Source of the DNA: Paragonimus westermani
Lineage: Eukaryota > Platyhelminthes > Trematoda > Plagiorchiida > Troglotrematidae
Length of the DNA: 64,000 bases
NCBI GenBank assembly: GCA_008508345.1
Contig: QNGE01000750.1
Location: 53,243 to 117,242, forward strand
Direction of reading: 5' to 3'
The position numbers were made by a program, and so were the translations under genes. Under the pieces are notes generated by a model. It ran no database searches, had not been told where the DNA came from, and worked only from the letters and a program-made list of their open reading frames with translations. Positions 22,561 to 36,800 of the stretch are shown here, piece after piece; position 1 is the stretch's first letter, and each line of letters opens with the position of its first letter.

Positions 22561-25500
22561 TACTGCTCATGTTTCCACTCAGCATCTACACAGGCTAATT
22601 CAGTCTCACTTAATGGGACGTCACTAGCGTGTTGTTCAACACGGTTGTCGCGTGAAAGCCTGGTGGCGGTGTAAGTACAAATCGTGACAAGGAGATACTC
22701 CTTTTCGTATGGGACCGGGTAAAACCTCTATGGGAATGCGAAGACTCAGACAAAATGTGAATACCACTCCATTCATACTCACCGGAGATATTGCTTTAAT
22801 ACTAACGAACATTAATTGAATTCGCAACTGATGACCCAATTACTGTGAACTGATTTGACTTACTCGTTAGATATTGCGTCATTTGTGTAACAAAGCGTTT
22901 GTGCATTGTGTTTTCCCTCAATCACCTGGACGGACATTACAGCAGATTAGACTTTTTTGCTCACTGTTCTTTTGTATTTTCTCGTAAAGCTTCCTTGACG
23001 CCTTTACATTTGGATTTGATCTTCCGCCGCCTTCCTGGCGGTACACCGAATGCACTTTCTGTTTGACAGATACAGTCGAAGTTAACTTCTAATGTTGCAT
23101 AGAAAGACTCTTTCGCAGATTGGGTTCCCTTAAGTTGATTCTAAAAGAGATAGAATACTTTGGCTTCGATTGGATTGAAACCATCGACGCTACACTGATA
23201 TATTGGGCTGTTCACATTTACGCTCTGGTAAATAACCATCCCACTGTTTCACGGGAAATCCATCATGTGATCTGGGAGAACGATTGCCCTGTAGCATTTC
23301 ACAGGTAATCTACACTAGAGTCCCTCAAGGCTCTTGTTGAGTGACGACACTGTTTTATTTACTAATAGCACGACGGAATTTTTACTACCCATTTTGCCCT
23401 GTGGCAGAAGTGGGAAATTTTACGGTGTGCCACAGCCCACCGCCATCTGACTGGTAGTACACGAATCACATCAACTAACTTGACTACATTTCTCATCATG
23501 CGACTTATTTGCAGTATATCTCCAGAATCCGACATGTTCATCAGCCCAAAGTATCAAAAAATTGTGTATGGTTCATTGGGAATGATATCAATCAAACACT
23601 TGGTCTTAAGGGAAGGTTTTGATAAAGTCACCGACAACAGTCAGATTTCGATATTCCGCGAAATCGGCATTATTAAGAAAATACTTTGATTCATGGCTGA
23701 GTGACGTACCGTCGGTATTGATTGATTGATTGCCACTGCCGGTTGGTCACAGTTTTTGTGTTTAGTTCAATATTTCGGATCAGTCTCATCGAGAATGAAG
23801 TAATAAACTTTGGTTTTGTTCTTATCAAAACACATTAGTAGTACACATCACTGACTGTGTTGTGAGTTTGTCTTCGTCCACCTACACTCATGCTGATCAC
23901 GTTAACCACAAGCCCATTAATCTCCTATCGTATGACACGTAACAGACGCCCACACAACGGCTTGCAAGTAACGTCCAAGTTGACTGGTCACTATTAGAAG
24001 AGTCACAATAACTGATCTGTTAAACGGAACTATCAACTGCATCACTAGTACTTCACAGCCAGGTAACACATGGCAATTTTCAGTCAACCTGCTGAACGAT
24101 ATTTTCATTTGCGTTGTAGTATTCGGAGAGTTTGAATGCTGCTACTGATAGTTCAAATGTTCGCTTCCTGCGGAACGTCTGAACGAACGGAAGATTAGCT
24201 GGTCTAACGTCCGATTACTAATGACGCTCATGAACTAGATGGACAGTGATGAAGTACAACTGATTTCAATTCATTACTTAATTTATGAACTGGTGAAACG
24301 AAATACCGACTTAGATTTTACGTCTGCAGTTGATACCATTCTTTAGAAATAGCTGTTCTCCGACCAACTACAATTTAGTTTGATCAATACTCATTACTCT
24401 ACTTAGTCATATTGATTTTGAGTTTTGTGTACTAGGTCGATTTTCAGAATTCGACTAGATCACCGAGATGATCCCATTTTCTCAGATCATATATATTCTT
24501 TATTTATTATGCTGGTGCTCTTAGGAACGTGGTGGTAATCTTTTATGTGTGGATACGGCGAACAACTATCATCGTCCTGAATGCGTTTGATTGCAGTGCG
24601 TTTAAGTCAGTCACGAAATAACTGTACAGTTATAAGAAATACTGAACTTACGAGACGCATGACATTTTTGTGATTTTCTCATCACACAGGAAACAAAATC
24701 AAGTACAGATCTGATTCAGTAACTGAATTTCATCATCATTATCGTCGTCAGAATGAAAATCTGTGCTGTTGCGCACATTTTAGCCGTTATCTTGTACCGC
24801 TTCGAAAATTTTGCAGCTACCTTCGAGGGTTACGCTTTGAGCAACGTTACCAAATTCGCTCATTATGAAAATAAATGTTTCTCTATCTATTACTAAGCAA
24901 GAGCTCAATGAACTGTGCTGTTTACGTTTGTGCTCAAAGTGAACAATACTGTGATCTCCGTTTATTTGTTATTTGTGACAAATGTTTCCGAAAAGGCAAA
25001 TTCCAGTTAGATTTTAATTATTTCGCGAACATATCAATGGTAATTACCCTACTTTCACTATTAGATAACTGTGACGAACGGGCTAATTTTTTCTCGTAAA
25101 AATTTGAACAGGAAAGTCGGGGAAAAAGTTTTAAACAATATGTCTCTTAAGGACATTTCGTTGTCTCTTCAGGTACAGACTGCAGTCTGCGGGATTATAC
25201 AACAAATTTTAATGGACATTGTGGAGTCAAACAACAAAACCAGCAGGCACACATACATCAGTGCATGCCATTTACCACGGCAAACTTAGATTTTGCCGCG
25301 TAACCCACTTGAATGGCCTTATCTAGCTTAACTTAGGGGGTCGGCATATCAACGAGTGTTGAGCGATTTATGATGCCGGTTCTTTGTTATTTTGCCACTT
25401 TCCGACTTGTTTGAGACTGTGATATCCACTCTGTAGTGCACTGTTTGACCCGATTGGATACATGTCGAGCTCACATGTGACTGTTTTGAAGGCGACTCGT

Positions 25501-26429
25501 TTCTCCGTCTTTTTACACTATGGTGCTGTGGTGAGTAGCTGGTCCTACGAATTGATTTTCATTTTTCGTTTTTCTCGTGCAGATATACGGGCGAGCTCCT
25601 GAAGTGGTGCACTGTGGTCGCTCATTTGTATCTTTAGATTTTAGATCCACGAGAACACAATTACCTCATGCACCAACAAATTTCACACGAGGCCAATTCA
25701 GATGCATCAAGCTACCGCGCTATTCCGTTCAAAATTCCTATATTTCTGAGCACACCAACGCGTATGCCAATAGAGTAGTGCAAACTTAATTTGTAACGAA
25801 CGGGAAATTGGTGAATCACGTTACATTGTGTTTTAACATTGGCGGAGAATCTTCGGGAATCTTAAAATGGACAGGTAGCGTACACGTTCCTCTCTTGACA
25901 AACAAACTCCAGTGCGGACATCAACAAGATTATGTCGTCGTTAGTTATCTTGATCAAGACTTGTCTTTCTAGTTCAAACACCCAGTTCACCAGTAACTGT
26001 GAAATACATGCATTGCAATGTGCTAACACTTTTTATTCACTCTCTGATCATCGGCTTGTAATATCAAAATATGTAAAACATGCACATTGCAAAAAAACAA
26101 TACAATCGAGCCCAGTTGGACTTCTTTAAATCGCTTCAGGCAACATGACCAGACGGTGATTGCTGATTAGGAATTTTTCAAAGAAGACGAACAGTTGGAG
26201 ATTTGGATCGCGTGGAAACATAACAGGGGGCTCAGTGGTGTTGCGATATGCACTGCAAATGGGTTGAGATAGAGGCTGAATTTACCGAAAAAGAGTTGTC
26301 AAAAATAAAATAGTCCTAACGAAGCTGTCAGAACACGATGATTGATAAATGTAAGTATTTTCTATTAACTCGTCGGTGTCGGATCTACAGTAACACGGAT
26401 GAGTCTCTATAGCAAATAACTAGAAGGAT
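22561..26429. other. Stretch without a supported gene
   Basis: Short frames only. One at 25577-25789 directly follows a strong acceptor (TTTTTCTCGTGCAG, ending near 25581) and runs about 70 codons to a TAA, so it could be a terminal exon. Its peptide has no recognised domain. Confidence 0.3.
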
Positions 26430-26850
26430 GAATACTCGGTAGGTGGGTTAGGATAGCTCATTGAGTCCAGGGAAGGGTCATGTTCACAAAAGATTGCTAT
26501 TGGACAAAGAGGGTTGGCTTAAGTCGACAGATTGCAACAACTTCAGCAAACAACAATAATCCTGGAATAGAGTGCTGTGACAAGATTCTAAAAGCACAAC
26601 ATGGATCAATGGCGTGAGCACTCGTCAGAGCGTATCTAGCGGCTAGAGAATATGGTTGTTTACGTGTTTCAGCAACATTGCTGTTCTGTGGTAACACGGA
26701 TATCTGCACCCATCTAAGTAAATGTTCCCTCACTATGGAGATCAAGCGCCTCTCGGCTCAGTCTGTGTAACTGTATCTTCAATTACGTATAAAGTGGTAA
26801 ACACAACGTGAAGTGGAACCGATAGGCTGATTTACGATTGAAGGCATTAG
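26430..26850 (+). mobile_element. Decayed LINE fragment, copy 2
   Basis: Homologous to 14755-15175 over about 420 bases in the same orientation. Broken frames include REGSCSQKIA (compare the GS..S.EI.. segment after LINE reverse transcriptase), ATLLFCGNTD (compare the S.LLYG.E.W segment) and MEIKRLS followed by RIKW. Stops in all frames show an old, dead copy. It may be the same family as the tail at 1-555, but the two pieces do not overlap. Confidence 0.55.
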
Positions 26851-29800
26851 TAGCTTTGAAGTCCGAGTGATTTCACAAAGTCCACTTACCATGAGCGTGC
26901 GCTTCACTGAATTTCTCACTCGCTGTTTCGTTCGATGCATGATATAATCACCCTTAAAAGACAGTTTTGTATGGGCTTTCTTTTATTCTTCAGTGACCAT
27001 TCTTTCGGACGATACTTTTTGTCCACTGTGCGTATTCATGAACCTTTCGAGGTAACCCTTTGATTGTAGTGCAAATGTGATTAGGTGTGAACGTAGTGGT
27101 CACTAGTGTTCGTTCATGTTGGACCAGTGTGAGGCTGCTGAATTTTGAGTATTGACCGGACCATGTAAATTCCTTATAGGCCGCTATTTTAAGAAAGCCA
27201 TCTCCTCGGCGAATCATGAGGATGTCCACAAATTGTTGTTGGCTTAAAATTCACAACTAGCATTTAGGGTAGAATAACAACTATGCGGGCGTTGCACCAG
27301 ATTGTTTAGCATTTGTTTAGATTGACTTTGCATTGGTGTGTTGTCGGTGTAACACTTGTAATATGACATGCTTCTTATCTACGTAGATAGACCTTGATCA
27401 ATATTGCAGGCAAAAAATTCTGCCAAGATGGGATCTCCTGGACTTCTTGTGATTATCCCGTCTCTTTGACGATAGAACTGTTCGATAAAACAAAAACCAA
27501 CACCAACCAATACAAAACCGCAAAGCTTCGTTCAATAAATCCTCTGGAAACGGCAAAGTAATGCGACCCATTTCCACGAGCTCATAGATACAGTCAATCG
27601 TTTCGAGCAGTTGGACAATTGTGGAAAGTGAGTGAGCAAGACTGACTTTGTCCATGTCACTGATCAATTCAAAGTATTGCTAGTTTAGTGTATTTGGGAT
27701 TTGATTTCAATGGAGTTAAGGTAGAGACTAACAAGCGTGTCAATTGATAGTTAGGTTTTTTCGTCGCCAAAGTTGGCCTAAGCAGCATCCCAGCTTTGTG
27801 TGTCGCCAGTAGGCCTTACATTTGGGCAGTTGAGGATCCACACGGCTTAAGAGATTTATAAGTTACATCATCAACAATCCGCAGATAAAGAAACAGCTGA
27901 AGGTGTCGCCCAACAACCGAACTTTGAAAACTGTTAGCCATTCTCCCCGACTAGTCAAATTTCTCAAGATAGATTATATAGACAGTTTTCTTTGGGAATT
28001 GACGAGGTTTTATGCAAATTTATCTAAAAATTTATGAATGTGATTCAGTTGTTTCTGCCTATCGATCTATCGGAGAAATCCTTTCCACACATTTTTCCCA
28101 ACGAAAATATACACGCCCTACTACAAAAGTAGACAGTGCTTAGCCTACAGAGACGACACATGTGCACAAGTGGAAGGAACCAATACTCTTGGTCAGTAAT
28201 CACCGCGGTTCTCTCTCATACCCCTTGCATTATTTTCTTGTAATGGATTGTTTGGGTGAATTTAGTTAAGTGACAGTCGAACTTCCTATGAGTCCACCTA
28301 CCTGTCACTCATCCGTCAGCTGGTGCACACCACCTTAAGAGCTATACAGAACCGAAAATTGAATGTACAGTTTAATCTTCGTGAATTTGGCCTGAAAAGG
28401 GCCAACTTTTTGTTTCCTGATGAATAACACCCTGTATTGTCTTGTACCGGTCATTCACGTTTTTTCTGGACAAAGAAACCAAATAGCGAAATTTAAAATT
28501 AAGTTACTTTATTTCAAGCCACTGACGATGAAATGTAGAATAGACATAGACTAGATGGTGGCTGAAGTAACGCAAGATTCCTTATTGAAGTGAAATGCGT
28601 GAGTATCTGTGTAATCGAGAAGTTGTCCACCCTAAAGCGAAACCATGATACAAAGCAGTCTTTGTTATTTTAATCGGGTACTAACTACTAAATTTGATTG
28701 AGTAGTGCCAATTACAGTAAAATGATGAATATTGAATGAACGATATCCATCAAAAGTATTATAGCTCGTCGACATTGGGATTTAGGCTGATGCTGTTTCT
28801 GTCACTGGTTTTAATGTAGCCGAATCTGTGATGTTTTGCAACTATTTCCATTGCTGTTTAGAGTTCACAATATATTTTCCTCGCCTCGGATATCTCAGTA
28901 TTCAGAAACTGTACACGTAACAGCTCATCGAGCTGTGAGTGCCAGCTTGTGGATTATTATGTCAAAATTGAGTGAGCTAAACACTGCTGACCGTCCCTGC
29001 CAACGATCTTTTCAAAACAATTTAGTGAACTATCAAGTCCATGTAGTTTTATTCAGGAAATCTAGATATTACATCCTAATAACGTTTAATCTAGACTGTT
29101 TCTGTTCAATAGGGTAAATAAATCCGATGTCCTCGAGACTACTCTTCAACATATCCCAGCTTGATAAAATATGAATATCAATTGTGAATGAAAGACAGTT
29201 TTCAAGTGTTTGCTATCTTTTTTCAACTGCTTCAACTGTACTTACCAAACCAGACTCTCCGATAAAAAATCCGTAATTGTGAAGAAAATTATGTCCGAGT
29301 TTTTGAAAGTTTCATGTGGTAGTACAAAAGGTATATTTCGTAAAAGCCTTTGTTTCATCCACATCCAGGCAAAATCGCAATGCTCAACAAAGTGTTGCAC
29401 TTATAATTCCAACTGTTCAGTTTAATCTAACATGTATTTAGATGTGTTTTCACGGTTGGAACGAACGCTAATAACAGCCTGAGCATGAACAGCGTTCTAG
29501 TTTTAATTGCTCTGGTTTTGTAATTGCTTTTGTGTCTCACCGGGAGGAAGTACCGTCCGGTTTGTGCTGTTGCGTATAAGAAATATATTTTTAGTTGAAA
29601 GTTTAGTGCGTGATGCATATTGCGTTAAAAAGAGAAGTTGTGAAACAATGTTATCACCTTCAAATATTTGTACAATCAGTTACGAGGCCTTGTAAACTTC
29701 AAGGTTTATGCAGATACCATGAAACTGTTGTACGTTGGTCAAATAGGGAAGGTTCGTGTACAAATTAGGGTCATGTGTTGGTACAACCTAAGCTGCTTTA

Positions 29801-30710
29801 TAGCCGTCACATCGTTATAAAAAACAACCATGTATTATTTATGAACTTATTTCGCGACGACTAATACAGGAGAAATTCTTGGTGTGATTCAATACGTCTT
29901 CACACCGCTGTTTGGGTGTAGTTTAGTACAGAGTAAATACACTATGTAATAAAACCTTGTTAAGCATACACATTTAGGTAGGCTGACAAAAATATCGGTG
30001 ATGTTTGTTTGTCGTGAAGCTTGCGGCTTGACAGGTTCCGGCTCCATTTCGTTATGGTCAATAGGTGGGTCCACTTTCTAGTCTAAAAAGAAATCACACA
30101 CTCTATCGCGCAAGACGGGATTAGAGTAGACAACAATTTTTCTATGTAGTCGGCTAAAAATGTGTGTTTCGCGCTCACCATCAACTTGCTCAACAAATTC
30201 AATGTAGCTAACTTTGAATGTGCACAGCAACCAGTAGGATAACGTCGCCGAGAAAAACCGGAGACAGTTTGTGACTTTGAACTTTGTTTCTCGCCACAGG
30301 CTCTCGTTTCCTTGTTGTCTCTCGCATCGCCGAACAGAACAAGTAGGCTTATTGTCCAACCTGTCCTGCTGGCTAGAGGTTCGTGTGTTCTCCACTTTCC
30401 GGCAGGTTTGGGTTCTATAACTTGACTCGGTCCGCACAAGTATTCGCGGTGAGGGTGTGCTTCTTACGACGAACTCAGGTCAGCATACCTAATTGGGTTC
30501 TTGGTTGTACGTAAAAACTAAGTGTCTATGAAGTTTAGCAAACCTAACATTGCTTTCATGCAGTTTTTCGGACTTTGATTTATACCGGAGAATGCGTCAT
30601 TACAAACAAATGTCTGTGGACAACTAAGTAGGCCATGATAACTAGTTGATGTTTCTGGCTGATGAAGACTGAACTTCAGTTACGTTCGACTTTAGCTGTC
30701 GCGCGCAAAC
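26851..30710. other. Stretch without a supported gene
   Basis: Frames at chance level. The minus-strand frame 27398-27667 has a coding-like piece (LETIDCIYELVEMGRITLPF) but no convincing splice sites. A degraded CTGATGA ... ACGTTCGAC string at 30659-30690 resembles the hammerhead-like motif at 15381 but lacks GAAA. Confidence 0.3.
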
Positions 30711-30892
30711 ACACTTTTTAGCCACTTCTTTTCTATAAGAATCAACCGACTCTAGTTACGGAGCATTAGCACCGCATATCCTTACCGCGAACGGGAGTTG
30801 AACTCCGCCGCGCTATCATGAGGTAATCGTGTTAACCATCGCGGTATGGTTAAATCATCGTCTGAAAATGCTCAGTCACATTCGTTTGTCAA
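30711..30892 (-). repeat. tRNA-derived SINE, family A, diverged copy
   Basis: Plus-strand text ATCCTTACCGCGAACGGGAG, then TTGAACTCCG and ATCATGAGGTAATCGTGTTA, is the complement of the family A head (compare 20890-20960). The distal part matches 22351-22560 (CAGTCACATTCGTTTG) and the proximal part shares CACTTTTTAGCCACTT. Confidence 0.55.
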
Positions 30893-33800
30893 TGGTGCCC
30901 ATACTTCCTGATCGCCTGTATAATACTCCCAGGCCCTAATTAGAGTGAAGGTCGAATCCAGTAATCCTTTCCAGAAAGTATGGTCTACAGGTGAGATCTA
31001 ACGGTGTGATCACATAAGTAGTTCACCGTAACTATTCTTTGTAATGAACGTGGAAGCATGCGTTTTGCTAAGACCATATTTCTGGATGTTCCTGTTACTC
31101 TGACGGCATTTTCGTTGAAATGACGTTCACCTCTGTGATAATTTGATGTTCTTCGCCGGATGAATTGTTCACTTCCTCCTTATTCGTAAACATGAAATCG
31201 TTACCAAGGTATGATGGAGAAAACATCGAATAAACATCGTCTTTTGCTAAAAAGCCGCCTAACGCTGACTATTCTGACACAGAAAACTGATAAAATGGTA
31301 TTTTAAAATTGCACTCTCTACTCTTTGAAATTATCTCGCTTAAAATAATTTGAAAATTGCGTTTATCCCGTTTCTACTTTTCGGTTGCTTTTTAATGTTT
31401 CTGATCGTCGTTCGGTGAACTGATCCGACCATCACGCACAATGCCAGTTAATCTGCAGCTGCGGTGTATCTTGTCAAGAATGGCCTCATTTGCGATTGTT
31501 CACGGAGGGGTTCATCCCTTAGTCAGTATTGTATACTTTGATCTTGTAAATACCACTCGGCGAACTGGGAAGAATGCATGACAGATGTCTTTAGAGGAAG
31601 TCAGATGACTTATAATTTGACACACTAATGGAGCGAGGAAATCTTGAACTCACTTGACAACCGGAGGTTGATGATCGAATTACAAAATTTGATGCCGCTA
31701 ACTACCAATCCAACAGGGAAGCTATTCGTTGATAATGTGAATGAAACGCAAGTTATTTTGGGTAGGTGACACCAGTTCAAGTCTTTAATGAACCAAAGAA
31801 AGAATGTCCACGAAAGGCAGGCAAGGCTGATCGTTAAATTCCAACGGTTCTACCTCACACACAGCTAGTGTCACTGTGTCGCTCAGCCCGGTGAATTACA
31901 GATAAATACCGAGTACCTTTATGAAAGAGCCCTCAGTTTATTGAGGGTCGTTTTCTGAACAAAGGGTGTACAAATTGTACTTGCGCGGTATTTGCGATTC
32001 GTGACAATCCACCATGCTAACGTGGTGTGGAAAAGATGAATACCAAGCCAGCATTTAGATAAACAAGAGTTTCGACTGGTACACTAATCTGTAATGCACA
32101 TTGGGCTAGCTAGGCCAGTAGCTTTTAATTTGCCTGTCGCTAAGTTTTGTTCTTCCGCACATTAGTGTGGATTCAGTTCTGGTTTGTACACTTTAAGGCG
32201 CAGCGGACAACATTGGATATTAGTGTTCACAACATCCGGCTTGCTTTAAGTCGTTAGCAGTAGATGACCACAAAAATTCGGTGGCATCACAACAGAGGTC
32301 GCTCACGTTGGATTGTGGATATGCGTGCTACCTTATCGATGAAGTTGCTTATGATCAGTCAGTTGTGTCGTTCATTATCCTGCTGGCTACCACTTTTGCC
32401 ACCAGTAAGCAGCATCCTATCTGCTGACTTCACAGCGTTCAGCGAGATAATTTCGTTTAACTACTGTTTGCAACGTTTTGGGAATTGGATCCAGACCAGG
32501 GAAATTTTATTTGATTCACGAAGAATTCAGGCGTGAAAGAAGAAATTACACGGCATCTGAACAGGAACCTGATGATCTTAAATAGTGAAAATTTAACAGA
32601 AGCGAGTAATCAGAATGACCCGATAACACTCATCACTGTTTTGCGGCGTCACTGAGCATCGGTATTAAAGAAAGTCACAGCACCCAAGTAGTATTCAATT
32701 CACTGCAAACATACGCGACTGGAAAAAATCTATAACTTTACCGTGGTCATGACACTGCGTTTCAGTAGTAGGAAGTACTTTAGTTTATAGTCAGTAGTGC
32801 GGGATCCGACCGTTATAAGTTACGTTGGATACGAACTTCTCACCACATGATGCTCGAGATAGGCGTTCTGTTCTTGGCAAGAGTAAACAATCTCCTATTT
32901 ATGCCGATGTTACCTCCCTCCGGAGCTAAAAATTCTGACCAGTTTATGTACGCGACCATCGATTGAAATAGTAGAATGGGACAATTTTGGTGATTTTATC
33001 CTGTTGGCAAAAGAAAAACACGGTTTCCATTGTTGCGTCCGGCGCATGTGATCATAAGTGATTGTATTTGGTTAAAAAACCTGTCATCCTTCCAGGTAAC
33101 CAGGTGCAGTGTTTAAAAACTCTGCAGTTTGTTGACTTCTGACCGTGGCCACAGATCAATCGCACCCAGTCTAACCACCCACGAATATTTGACCATGACC
33201 GTGTGGCATAACACCCAGTCAATATCCGTTCTTGGCCTAACCGATTGTCTTCTGGAGGCTGGTAGTAGCCCCCGATGTCATTCGTTAACAGCCACTTTTT
33301 GTTTCGGCCGCTTTTCTTATGATGTCTTGATGAAACCTATGTAATTGTATTGAATTGAGAAATAGTTATCGAAAACAGTTGTTTATCACACCGTTAATTC
33401 TGATCTTACGAGAATTTTCCAACAGTTAAATTAAAAGTAACACGCGGTGTGAATGAAGAGGTCACGATACATCAAACATTGCACAGGCGACGCAAATAAG
33501 TGCACGTATGAATGTGTGTTCGATGTGAAAACAGGACGGGAGAGAGAGAGAGAAATAACATTATGTACTGACCGTAACGTGTAGATGCTTCCTTTAGAAC
33601 ATAAGTCTGAGAGTTACGACTAGAGTGTGTAACCAGCAACCGAGCTGTGTTTCCACAAGAAATAACTGATTTCTTCATCGCACTTTGGGTTGTTTCATCG
33701 ATTTGGATAAACGAGTACCAAAGTCGTTTGAGCATAGCTATTCTCATAACAGCAGTCACTCCCTAAAATAACACTAATTCACACAGTTTGCTAGAAGTGG

Positions 33801-36800
33801 CACTCTTTAAGATTCACACAGTTTAAAAATCTGATGGATCTCCGATAAAAGAAGCACAAAATAGGTCTTCCCACCTGTTAAGTAAAGTCCCCAATCCGTC
33901 AGCGGTAACTGTTACTTTTCGGCGTTAGAGAGGTTGTCCATATTATCCGTGAGAAGCATACTAATGAGGTAATCACAGGTTGCGGGTTAACAGGTCTTGT
34001 ATGATAGCAAATAGCCAAACGTAAATCGGCTGGAACGACATGACAGCAACCAAACAGGAACCAGTCGATTCCTTTGCTGTCAGTGACCCGACAACTGTAA
34101 AATAAACAAGCCCTGAGCGATATAAGCGTCTGAAGAACGCGAGCGGGTTGTTGTCCGTCCGTTTTACTTCCTTAACACACGACCGAACACTTTAACCTAT
34201 GAAGTGCTTGTGCCTCGAAACATAATAAAATTCGAACTGCATCCACAGCTTTCGGTCCCTTGTATTTCATTATGTACTATTCATCCCACCAATGTGATCA
34301 TTACAACTAATTCAAGTTGAACTCACATTTATCTGCCTTCAACCGGGAATGAGGTGGTACAATTTATGTTGTACATCACAAACTTTTGTTTGACTCAGTT
34401 CGATAGAGACATTCCGGCTGATGAAAAGTCAGTCGTCAAAAACGGTTTCGCGCCAGAAAATTCCTTAATGGTGAATCCAGGTGGTAAATTTCATAAATCT
34501 GGAGGATATAATTCCGTTAACTTTGGTAACAGTTAACGAGAGTTAACAGACAATATTTTCAAAATAATGTAATAGTTTAACAAGGCACTTGCGTTTCAGT
34601 TCACTTTGGTTTTTATAGGAAGTACTTTCGGAAAGGTAGTCACATTTGAGTGTCTCAAGTGAATCGAATGGCATACTGAAGGTAGACATGCAAGCGTACA
34701 CATGCTTTCGGTAGGTCGCCTTTAGGATGATACAACGCTATTAGAGAGCGATAGGGTTAGACCCACATATTGATCGGATTTATCTCAGGGTGACCTAATT
34801 AATTGTCCGTAATTTGTTGATGTTTTGAGCAGTCTATTATGCTGAGCCATCCGGAGATGTGAAACACAATCGGCTAACAACGCTGTATGTCTGTAATTTT
34901 TTTTATTCTCATGATCACATGCATGAGATAAGGGATAATCAGCTAACTTCGAATATGTTCACTTAAATTATGAAAGAGATTTGCTTAACCGTCACCGTCG
35001 CACACTCTGATTAGTCATTTTCACTACCGCCTAACACTGCTGGACCGGGTTCACGTTGGTGCATGCTGCACTGTTCGTGGTTCACCAACGCTGCGCACAA
35101 AAGTTCTGCTCGTTTTAATCAAATTGGTTGCAGCAACACACAGTGAATAACAAGCTACAATAAAGCTTCTTTCACAGTAAGCAAAAGAGAACGAAAGTAT
35201 TCGACAGCTTAATAGAGAATGTAGTCTACTACTAAAGAATGGTGTCGTTGATTGCGGTAACTGTGATAAGATACTAAGCTTACAGTCTTGGTAAGCAATA
35301 TTCAATTTGTGTATAAGTTCATACTTTGTAATAGGCATCAAACTATACGCACAAGTTACCACAGAATACTTCCAGAGATTGAGGAACATGACCTTAAGCT
35401 TGTGTTTTGTGTGGCACAAGCGGTTAAAACTCACTTGATAAACGTCATTTGGAACAACGAAAAGTTACTCAGAATTTTACATTATTTCTCTAAGGTACCA
35501 GTTTCATATATATAATGCTATTGTAACACAGGTGTGATGGACAAACTTTAAGAGAACTGCCGTTTTCTATGCTCTTTGTTGCAAACTGGTATTAAAAACC
35601 ACAGCAGAGTTTTCTTTGTCTATGTTCAGCAATTGTAAGAAGTGCTTGTAAAACTTGGTATTCAAGTTTATCAAAATAATGTAAACTGCCTGCGCCTTGA
35701 ACGCTATCCTATAGGATAATCAAGCGAACTTTCCTAGAAATTCCGCTGGAGAAAAACTGTTGTTTCATTGCCGATTGCCACGTCCTCTAATTGCATTCAC
35801 CCAACAAAAAGTACAGGTAGTTTAGAAGCTGTTCACATCAAACCGGTGAAAATGAGAGAAAAGCTTTGAAATTTTACTTCTGCGCGCTAATCAACCCTTC
35901 TGTAAAGCTTAGGCTGCTAATTTTTTTGCAATAAAGTCGCAAATCCTAATCAGGAGTAAGACACAATTCGGTTTTCAAAAAGTATGACAGACCCCAGGCT
36001 GTCAGACTTTCTTAATGAGGTAAATCTGTGTGGTTCACATTTGATTCTAACTGTATATTCGGTAACTTAACTTAAAACGTCCATCTTAATAATCTTTAAT
36101 GCGATATTGAATTTCTGTCTGCTCAAAATATATCACAAACAGTTAAAATCACAAATGGAATGCAATTGAATTTCCTGTTTAGTGGCATATACCGTTTTAA
36201 TCCTAGCTATAATCAAAAAGTACCACATTGCTTACAGTTTCTCAGTTCAGCACTCAAGGTCAATCTGAATCTAAAAATCGGATCTGTCACACTACACTGA
36301 GAATATACTTTTGATTCGTACAAGTCCAACTGACGAAATGTAACTTGTGTGCAACTGTCCCACAGTCACAGTTTGTACTCCCCCTATTCTGGGTTGGTCA
36401 ATTCATACAAATGCACTCTCTTACAAAATCCAAAGTGTCACAGTCCTTTTTCTGGATGTTGAAACATTTGAAACATCTGTTGGAGCATTTCCATCTCCGT
36501 TGCTTTTCCAGGAGCAACTTATTTGTTGTCCTGGTGTGTTCACCAGCCTTCTTGCTGAAGTGTGTACGTTTATAAGTCGTCCTATTTTGGGTATGGCTGA
36601 AGGTCGTGATATCCGTTTGCATGGCTTCGCATGTCTGATTCCATTCTGATCACTCGTTTGTAGTAAATGCTATCGCAGAATCATCATGATTTATCCCATG
36701 ACATCTGTATCGTATGTATGTAGTGCATTCATTTCTCCGAATGTCGCCATAGATTTAGGCCATTAGTTGCACACACAGCTTTGCACAAGATGTCAATGCT

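Noticed and set aside
25577..25789. RAPEVV string suggesting a protein kinase APE region
   Set aside because: The residues before and after do not fit a kinase domain (no DFG, no DxWS downstream).
31924..31945. CCCTCA/TGAGGG stem followed by T-rich sequence as a terminator
   Set aside because: Intrinsic terminators do not apply to this eukaryotic context, and a 6-bp stem is common by chance.
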